A stretch of 5,425 nucleotides of DNA from positions 1 through 5,425 of the forward strand of contig WJJO01000392.1 of NCBI GenBank assembly GCA_014729665.1, in the 5' to 3' direction. The position numbers and the translations under genes were made by a program. This DNA comes from Caldifarciminota bacterium (GTDB lineage Bacteria > Hydrothermota > Tepidihabitantia > B3-TA06). This document shows, in pieces, positions 1 through 4,458 of this stretch. Numbering within the stretch: the stretch's first letter is position 1; the number at the start of each line of letters is the position of its first letter. Below the pieces are notes generated by a model, which was given only the letters and a program-made list of their open reading frames with translations, ran no database searches and was not told where the DNA came from.

Positions 1-726
1 GTATACTACGTAACCGTAAATCAAGATTTCGAGTTTACGGTTCCCGCATCGGATTCGGTGGTGTTCTCCTTGGATGAAGGTACGTGGATTGCAGATACAT
101 CCTTGACCTATCCCCTTCCCCATCCGCCAATCAAGGGAGCGTACTACGAACCCTTCATCCTTGTCTACGGTACTAAGGGAGATTCTGCCGCAACAGAAAG
201 GCTGTTTTCGATGGCCAGGAGCGAAGCTCAGGCATGGTGGTACAGGGCAAACGGAAAGGTCAGGATAGTGCCGGATACATCAGTAACGGATGAGATGACA
301 GGTAAGTACAACCTGATACTCTTCGGCGGTTCTCGTGAGAACGCGGTAACTGCAAGGATAGAAAAAGACCAGCCGATAAAGATAACAGGCGACCGTTTCG
401 TGTTCGGTGATGAAAGGCTGCCTGCAGATGCAATCGCCGCGGTATTCGTATATCCTAATCCGTTGAACCCCGATAAAAAAGTGCTTGTAAGGGAAGGCAT
501 CGGCGACGAAGGACTCAAGCAGTCGGGTTACTTCTCGACGCTTTATTCGGGTGCAGGACTGCCGGATTACATCATATGGGGGACCCAGACAGGCAACAAG
601 GGCTGGGGCGGGGTGTATAAGGCTGGGTTCTTCGGCGCTGATTGGAGTTTTAAACCGCAGATTAGAACGCAAAGCAGTCGATCTTCTTTCGGCTCACGGA
701 TATCCTTCGTTACAGAGTATTCATGA
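1..726 (+). CDS. C-terminal part of a large alpha/beta-hydrolase (prolyl oligopeptidase-like), 5' end off window
   Basis: The frame is open from base 1, so the gene begins upstream; the GTG at 58 is just an internal Val. The visible 241 residues match, from memory, the region after the catalytic domain in large secreted hydrolases annotated as 'prolyl oligopeptidase family serine peptidase'. Landmarks in window residue numbers are a Pro-rich PLPHPP followed by GAYYEPFILVYGT (about 39-58), EAQAWWYRANG (about 75-85), YNLILFGG followed by ENAVTARI (103-120), YPNPLNP (151-157) and GLPDYIIWG (186-194). No Ser-Asp-His triad can be assigned because the catalytic part is missing. Such proteins are usually exported and act on peptides or esters; the substrate here is unknown. 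The last 24 residues (218-241, after GADWSF) look foreign to the family: low complexity and rich in Ser and Arg. One additional T in the TTTT at 648-651 would end the protein at WSF. It converges on the minus-strand HEPN gene, 31 bases away. Confidence 0.8.
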   Translation, partial: VYYVTVNQDFEFTVPASDSVVFSLDEGTWIADTSLTYPLPHPPIKGAYYEPFILVYGTKGDSAATERLFSMARSEAQAWWYRANGKVRIVPDTSVTDEMTGKYNLILFGGSRENAVTARIEKDQPIKITGDRFVFGDERLPADAIAAVFVYPNPLNPDKKVLVREGIGDEGLKQSGYFSTLYSGAGLPDYIIWGTQTGNKGWGGVYKAGFFGADWSFKPQIRTQSSRSSFGSRISFVTEYS

Positions 727-757
727 CCTCGGTCAGCGTGTCGAGTCTGATTTATGT

Positions 758-1135
758 TTAGGTAAGTTTTAGGTATTTTATTATTCTATCGACAAAATCC
801 CTACCCTCCCCGAATAACATCTCTGCTTCCTCTGCAGATATCACGAACGTGTACTCATAGTCTCCTGCCTGTCTCTTCTCAAATGCCCTCGTCAATTCCC
901 GACTCATTTCATTTGGAAAAATCCCGGTCTTAACGTACTGTTCACCGAATGCAGAGATAACACCTTTATGGGAAGAAAATGACAGGTTCTTTGTTAAAAG
1001 TAGCGCCTGAACGGAATAAAACATGGCGTAGTAGATTCGTGATACCGAAGATTCGTTATCACCTTCCTTAAGAAGTAGTTTGGCGCTTTTGAGATAACGC
1101 TGTGCCCTCTTGATTAATGAGGTGATCTCTTTCAC
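758..1135 (-). CDS. HEPN-domain protein, partner of the adjacent nucleotidyltransferase (HepT-like)
   Basis: A 125-residue, all-helical small protein of the HEPN type (PF05168-like by inspection). Diagnostic pieces are R33-IYYAMFYSVQALL, S55-HKGV, and R88-QAGDYEY, followed by an Glu-rich helix (ISAEEAE) and a final FVDRIIKYL helix. In type VII toxin-antitoxin pairs the HEPN partner is an RNase toxin silenced when the MNT partner AMPylates a Tyr in its RX4HXY motif. Here the aligned stretch is R88-X4-Y93-E-Y95, so the His is a Tyr, and RNase activity is doubtful from sequence alone. The start is a GTG at 1135 that overlaps the MNT stop as GTGA, with a good ribosome site (GGAAGGTG) seven bases upstream. 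Coupled translation with MNT is expected. Many such pairs in archaea and bacteria remain functionally untested, so 'toxin' is an inference from family and arrangement. Confidence 0.85.
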   Translation of the reverse strand: MKEITSLIKRAQRYLKSAKLLLKEGDNESSVSRIYYAMFYSVQALLLTKNLSFSSHKGVISAFGEQYVKTGIFPNEMSRELTRAFEKRQAGDYEYTFVISAEEAEMLFGEGRDFVDRIIKYLKLT

Positions 1136-1446
1136 GCCCGAACACCTTCCCTGCGCACGTTTATCAGTAAAGGACTGTTGAGATTTTCAAAATCCTTCTC
1201 GGAAACCGGATAGACTGAAAGAAGCACCCCGTACTTCAGATTAACCTCGGTAATTGCATCAATCATTCTGTCTATCTCCTCACCAGGGAAAACCTTGCCT
1301 TTGAGTACGACTAAAAGATCTATGTCAGACTTATCCGTAGCATCCCCCCTTGCGCAGGAGCCGTAGATTACAAGTTCTTTTAATCTTTGCGTGTACAAAG
1401 CCTTCAAGCGTTCCTTAAATTCATCAACTGCCTGCTTAATAAGCAT
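1132..1446 (-). CDS. Minimal nucleotidyltransferase (MNT, MntA-like antitoxin)
   Basis: A 104-residue nucleotidyltransferase of the polymerase-beta superfamily. The catalytic signature GSX10DXD is complete: G29-S30, then D41-I-D43 in GSCARG...SDIDLLVV, preceded by the usual strand ELVIYG and by an N-terminal helix with the common pattern FKERLKALY..RLKEL. Asp41 and Asp43 would bind Mg-ATP. The third carboxylate expected on a later strand is not obvious: the segment is GVLLSVYPVS with Ser where Asp might be. MntA proteins AMPylate their HEPN partner, which is encoded immediately downstream with a GTGA overlap. ATG at 1446 is the natural family start; no Shine-Dalgarno precedes it, and a strong promoter places the predicted transcript start on this codon, so the mRNA is probably leaderless. 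Family membership is firm; antitoxin role is inferred from context. Confidence 0.88.
   Translation of the reverse strand: MLIKQAVDEFKERLKALYTQRLKELVIYGSCARGDATDKSDIDLLVVLKGKVFPGEEIDRMIDAITEVNLKYGVLLSVYPVSEKDFENLNSPLLINVRREGVRA
1143..1150 (-). promoter_or_regulatory. Ribosome binding site of the HEPN gene
   Basis: On the minus strand GGAAGGTG lies inside the 3' end of the MNT gene, seven bases before the GTG at 1135. It decides the HEPN start and contrasts with the MNT gene, which lacks any such site. Confidence 0.6.
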
Positions 1447-1451
1447 ATTCC

Positions 1452-1480
1452 ATTGTAAAAAGGGGATTGACGAATGTCAA
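1452..1480 (-). promoter_or_regulatory. Sigma70-type promoter of the MNT-HEPN module
   Basis: On the minus strand TTGACA (1480-1475, perfect -35) is followed by a 17-base spacer and TACAAT (1457-1452, one mismatch from TATAAT). Counting from the -10 box puts +1 at about 1445-1446, the first bases of the MNT ATG. This gives the module its own transcription, independent of the upstream barrel operon, and predicts a leaderless message. Confidence 0.7.
1467..1480. promoter_or_regulatory. Palindrome over the -35 box, possible operator
   Basis: TTGACGAATGTCAA is a perfect inverted repeat with 5-base arms and a 4-base centre. On the minus strand its first six bases are the -35 box of the MNT promoter, the place where a repressor, perhaps the MNT-HEPN complex itself, would block RNA polymerase. 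The arms are short, so it could be chance or partly a by-product of the -35 consensus. Confidence 0.35.
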
Positions 1481-1539
1481 CCTGCAAATCCGCTGATTGA
1501 AGGTTTGAATTATTACTCCGCAAACGTATTCCTGCAGTT

Positions 1540-1578
1540 AAAAAGAATCGTAACGGAGGACACCCTCTCAGGGTGCCT
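1540..1578 (-). terminator. Weak terminator-like hairpin after barrel gene 3
   Basis: CACCC (1561-1565) and GGGTG (1571-1575) pair around a 5-base loop, and AGG (1557-1559) with CCT (1576-1578) extend the stem past one bulged base. On the minus strand it starts at the stop codon (1579-1577) and a five-T run follows, but about 12 bases after the stem rather than directly, so termination is probably partial at best. It sits between the barrel operon and the MNT promoter, where a terminator would make sense. Confidence 0.3.
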
Positions 1579-2530
1579 AGAATAGACGGTAGGATACCCC
1601 GAAACTTGCCGAGGGTGTGGTCCATACCTCATCGAAGCGATAGGAACTTTCGAAACGTTTCCTTTCCAAACTGCCGCTTAAAGTAATACGTAGGCGGTTT
1701 CTGAGAGTGTAAGAACCTTGAACTGTTATCTCGTTCCACCAATCGTTATAGTAGATTCCTTCCTCGTATCTGCTTTCATCCCTATCAAAACCTCCATCTA
1801 ACGTAACAGAAAAATCGAAATTATATTGTAAATAATACTTCAATAGTAATGAATATCCAAAATAATATTCCTTTAATTCCAATTGCTTTGTTATCGCGGT
1901 TGAATCCGTGTAAACATATAGTGAATCTGTATCATAATCGTCAGCGTAATAGTCCCAACTCTTCCTGAAGAAAATCTCCGGTTGAAATTTCATATCCCCC
2001 TGCAAGTGTATTGCTTTATCAAGTGGATATCCACCCTCAAGAACAATCTCACCTGTTTTAATCTCCCAATTAAGTGTTTTACTAGACCTTTCCCGCCAAG
2101 ACGATATATCACCTCTCCACGCTCTCCGGGAAGAATACTCACGACTTATTTCACACGATGATGTAGGTTTGAATGTCAGACGTATTCCACATGGTCTTCC
2201 ACCCTCCCATCCCCATATTGTCGATGATTCAATAACCCTCATCCAAGTACGAATCTTCATCTTTTCAGGTTCAATACCATACTTCCTAAGAAGTCGTTCT
2301 ATATCGGAGTAAAACTCCCAGTCTGGATGCCAATACTTGAAAGTGTATTCCCACCTTCGAGCAAACAAATCCGCGAGTTCTCGTATCAGCTCTGGATTAT
2401 CCTCAAACCCGAGTTCTTCTGTAAGGATATCCCGAACCGCCAGGGCCCTCGAAGGGAACTCCAGGGGCCTTAACCTGCCAAGTCCGAGCAGCGGGTATAG
2501 ATTAAAACCATACCGACTGAACGGCTCCAC
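1577..2530 (-). CDS. C-terminal fragment of barrel paralogue 3 (as it reads)
   Basis: This frame can be read from a GTG at 2530, but no ribosome site precedes that codon and the first eight or so residues do not match the paralogues. Real homology starts at about FNLYPLLGLGRLR. It carries the helical insert (W60, Y62, K65, W67, F73-Y74, D76, E78), the EGGYP strand and the terminal SYRLF. It is best read as the second half of the broken gene rather than as an independent protein. Confidence 0.6.
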   Translation of the reverse strand: MEPFSRYGFNLYPLLGLGRLRPLEFPSRALAVRDILTEELGFEDNPELIRELADLFARRWEYTFKYWHPDWEFYSDIERLLRKYGIEPEKMKIRTWMRVIESSTIWGWEGGRPCGIRLTFKPTSSCEISREYSSRRAWRGDISSWRERSSKTLNWEIKTGEIVLEGGYPLDKAIHLQGDMKFQPEIFFRKSWDYYADDYDTDSLYVYTDSTAITKQLELKEYYFGYSLLLKYYLQYNFDFSVTLDGGFDRDESRYEEGIYYNDWWNEITVQGSYTLRNRLRITLSGSLERKRFESSYRFDEVWTTPSASFGVSYRLF

Positions 2531-3102
2531 GAAGTATCAGTATAATTTGGCAAGGAATCAGTATAAACATCCGACCAGTAGTTTCTATTACTCGTATTGT
2601 GATCAAAACTAATGCTGCTTCCAATCCCGAAAAAGAAAAATCTTTTGAAAGGATAATACATCCAATCTTCTGTTACAAACAGATCTTCGGAAAAATCCTT
2701 GTCAATCGATTCAGATAAATGGGCAAGTTCACACCTGTAGGCCACCGTATCGATAATCGTATACCCGCCCATATCTACCTCATACTCGATCGGGAAAACA
2801 AGGTAGTCAGATTCTGCATTAGAACTTGAACTTCCATCAATATTTCCAGTAATATTAAATGTGAAATCGTGACGTTCGTTCTGCCTTTCAAGGTAGAAGT
2901 TGACGTCCCCGGAACCGCCCTTGTACGCATAGGATTCTTTTTGAAAGTAATCATCCCCATCTGATGAAGCTCCACCTCCGAATCCCCCGTTCAGTCCCAG
3001 CCACAGCTCCATCACTCCCGATTCGGGCAGACGGAAATCGGTAAGCTTGTAGGTTGTGTCGACCTGCGATGTAATTGATAGAATCAAAAAAGCGTAAAGC
3101 AT
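2470..3102 (-). CDS. N-terminal fragment of barrel paralogue 3 (as it reads)
   Basis: This frame gives 210 residues: a short hydrophobic leader, the DFRxPExG motif at 22-29, a Gly-rich stretch, then strand-rich sequence to about residue 199. The last 11 residues (LIYTRCSDLAG) have no counterpart in the paralogues and are the out-of-frame tail after the break. Taken literally it would be a truncated, non-inserting barrel fragment. Confidence 0.6.
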   Translation of the reverse strand: MLYAFLILSITSQVDTTYKLTDFRLPESGVMELWLGLNGGFGGGASSDGDDYFQKESYAYKGGSGDVNFYLERQNERHDFTFNITGNIDGSSSSNAESDYLVFPIEYEVDMGGYTIIDTVAYRCELAHLSESIDKDFSEDLFVTEDWMYYPFKRFFFFGIGSSISFDHNTSNRNYWSDVYTDSLPNYTDTSWSRSVGMVLIYTRCSDLAG

Positions 3103-3105
3103 ATA

Positions 3106-3113
3106 CCCCCCTT
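3106..3113 (-). promoter_or_regulatory. Ribosome binding site of barrel gene 3, overlapping the stop of gene 2
   Basis: On the minus strand the gene 2 stop TAA runs straight into six Gs (AAGGGGGG), three bases before the ATG at 3102. Using AAGG as the core gives a spacing of about seven. The same layout, stop codon fused to a G run, is seen before gene 2 and suggests termination-reinitiation along the operon. Confidence 0.5.
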
Positions 3114-4446
3114 ATCTTAAGCGCCAGGTTAGACCTATTTCAAGATCAAATCCTGTATAATCGGTTATCCCGTCATCATAATTTGGGTATTCGTGATGAG
3201 TTCGACCTGCACTTACTTCTCCATAAATGTAAAGTTTATCCTCCAGATAATACTTCAAATTCAAAGGAAAGTCTACCCACCAACCCTTTGCAGGAAGGAT
3301 TATGTAGTCAATGTGAATACCTTCCGGATCAGGTGGTCTCTCCCATTTTTCGGTTGTCTGAGATTTATCCCACCAACGTCCCTTTACTGCGAGGGAAACC
3401 CTCCATCGATCAGCAATATAGTAAGCAATTCCACCTTCACCACGTAGATGACTTTCCCAATCGACGAAATCAGGTGAAAGCAGGTACCCGGTTACATCCA
3501 GGTAAGTCTGCCATCTTCTTGAAAAGGGATAACCAGCTTCTAAGCTTACCGGCAATCTCAATACAAAACCCTTGGCAGTGTAAGAACCTTCGAAGTTATC
3601 ACTGTAGATGGCACCGGCGCCACCCGTCCCGAACCATAACCTGCAACCGTAAATCCTTTCCTCATCCATATTCGACTTGAACTCCAGTAACCTCATCAAA
3701 TCCTCACAAGACAGTCCCTGCATGATATCATTCTCGGCCAGAATCTTCTCAAAATCCTGATAGAAGTATTTCTCATACCGCCAATGCTTTAGTTTATATG
3801 TCCACTCTCCGGCAAGGAATTCGGCAAGGTTCTCAATGTTATCGTAGCTTTCGCTGTCGTTCTCTTCCAGAAATTGCCATGCAAGAATCACAGGACTAAT
3901 AATTCGCATCCTTCCTATACCAGGGCCAATGAAGACTTGGCCTTGAATACCGTTTGAAAAACCATCAAGGTCCTCGTAGTTATCCCTGTAACCCGTGTAT
4001 CCGCTTGATACCTTGATTTTATCAATTAAACCTATAAAGAATGGTGTTCTGCCAATGTAATACCCGGCTACTGATGACGTTAAAACGTAGCCTCCGAATG
4101 AAGTATTAACACGAGTATATGTCGAATCGATATAACCAGTATAATCATCGTTTTTATATCTGTAATCGCCACCTATACGAGAGTTAAAATTCAGTCTTAA
4201 AAAATAGTCTTCCGACTCCAGCATGAAATTCCAATTAATCCTTCCGTATCCGTAAATCACCCCTGTTTGTCTATCAAATGCTATAGGAGGTGAAGCTTGA
4301 TTGGAGAGAAAAAAATCATAAGGCAAGCTTAAATAAGAATAAAGATGCAGATTCGTAGCCCCGGCCTCAGGAATACGAAAATCCCTGATGTTATACGAAG
4401 AATCGGGCTGAATCTGGACAATAAGGAGGATTAACAGCATATTCAC
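3112..4446 (-). CDS. Barrel paralogue 2: complete outer-membrane beta-barrel-like protein
   Basis: An intact 444-residue member of the three-gene family; I do not recognise a named family. The order is: hydrophobic leader NMLLILLIVQIQ (2-13) without Lys or Arg, Y18 and DFRIPEAG (22-29), strand-rich aromatic sequence with alternating pattern (about 30-170), GPGIGRMR (about 175-181), a helical insert (about 185-258) with W215, Y217, K220, W222, F228-Y229, D231 and E233, the EAGYP strand (303-307), and strand-rich sequence to GLTWRLR. Start choice: the GTG at 4446 lies six bases after a G5 run and makes Y18, DFR 22-24, PE 26-27 and G29 fall at exactly the same residue numbers as in paralogue 3. 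TTG at 4452 and ATG at 4440 are alternatives. It sits 10 bases after gene 1 and 9 before gene 3. Location in the outer membrane is inferred from composition; a transport, structural or adhesive role cannot be chosen. Confidence 0.75.
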   Translation of the reverse strand: MNMLLILLIVQIQPDSSYNIRDFRIPEAGATNLHLYSYLSLPYDFFLSNQASPPIAFDRQTGVIYGYGRINWNFMLESEDYFLRLNFNSRIGGDYRYKNDDYTGYIDSTYTRVNTSFGGYVLTSSVAGYYIGRTPFFIGLIDKIKVSSGYTGYRDNYEDLDGFSNGIQGQVFIGPGIGRMRIISPVILAWQFLEENDSESYDNIENLAEFLAGEWTYKLKHWRYEKYFYQDFEKILAENDIMQGLSCEDLMRLLEFKSNMDEERIYGCRLWFGTGGAGAIYSDNFEGSYTAKGFVLRLPVSLEAGYPFSRRWQTYLDVTGYLLSPDFVDWESHLRGEGGIAYYIADRWRVSLAVKGRWWDKSQTTEKWERPPDPEGIHIDYIILPAKGWWVDFPLNLKYYLEDKLYIYGEVSAGRTHHEYPNYDDGITDYTGFDLEIGLTWRLR

Positions 4447-4452
4447 AACCAA

Positions 4453-4458
4453 CCCCCT
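4453..4458 (-). promoter_or_regulatory. Ribosome binding site of barrel gene 2, overlapping the stop of gene 1
   Basis: The minus strand reads AGGGGG, the first two bases being the end of the gene 1 stop TAG. It is six bases from the GTG at 4446, close to ideal, while the TTG at 4452 would touch it directly. This is the main reason for preferring GTG 4446. Confidence 0.5.

Larger units (their letters stand above)
1577..3102 (-). pseudogene. Barrel paralogue 3: outer-membrane beta-barrel-like protein broken by a single-base frameshift
   Basis: Two overlapping reading frames (3102-2470 and the frame ending at 1577) join into one 508-residue protein if one base is added in the A4 run at 2504-2507 (T4 on the coding strand). 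The join reads SVGMV-FN-LYPLLGLGRLR, which lines up with GIQGQVFIGPGIGRMR of paralogue 2 and ITGEVFMGGGFGKAR of paralogue 1. Rejoined, the order is: hydrophobic leader (1-15), Y18 and DFRLPESG (22-29), a strand-rich region, the GLGRLR segment, a helical insert (about 209-292) with the W-Y-K-W-FY-D-E motif, the EGGYP strand (about 356-360), and a strand-rich C-terminus ending SYRLF, the aromatic end typical of outer-membrane barrels. The start is ATG at 3102, in the same frame as the upstream stop TAA three codons earlier. The role is unknown. Sequence on both sides of the break is well kept, so the break is either recent or an assembly error. Confidence 0.75.

Noticed and set aside
280..672. 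Minus-strand open frame of 130 residues opposite the hydrolase, and a smaller one at 228-518
   Set aside because: Both are antisense to a frame with clear family landmarks such as YPNPLNP, and show no motif of their own.
725..747. Inverted repeat GAC-c-TCG / CGAGTC followed by a T-rich stretch, as a bidirectional terminator between convergent genes
   Set aside because: The stem is six pairs with a bulge and a 10-base loop, and no clear T run follows on either strand, so it is too weak to call.
1404..1625. Minus-strand 73-residue frame bridging barrel gene 3 and the MNT gene
   Set aside because: It overlaps both genes out of frame and runs through the promoter region; no ribosome site or recognisable content.
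2490..2530. Programmed -1 ribosomal frameshift joining the two halves of barrel gene 3
   Set aside because: The shift direction would be right, but no X-XXY-YYZ slippery heptamer lies at the junction in the zero frame and I see no convincing stem-loop or pseudoknot just downstream; a one-base loss is simpler.
2470..2530. Two genuine overlapping genes in place of one broken barrel gene
   Set aside because: The second frame has no ribosome site at its GTG and both frames align end to end with single-gene paralogues 1 and 2.
3075..3680. A 201-residue open frame on the plus strand
   Set aside because: It lies wholly antisense to barrel genes 2 and 3, whose frames are supported by paralogue alignment. 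Its composition (many Ser, Pro, His and Asn, no motif) is that of a shadow frame.
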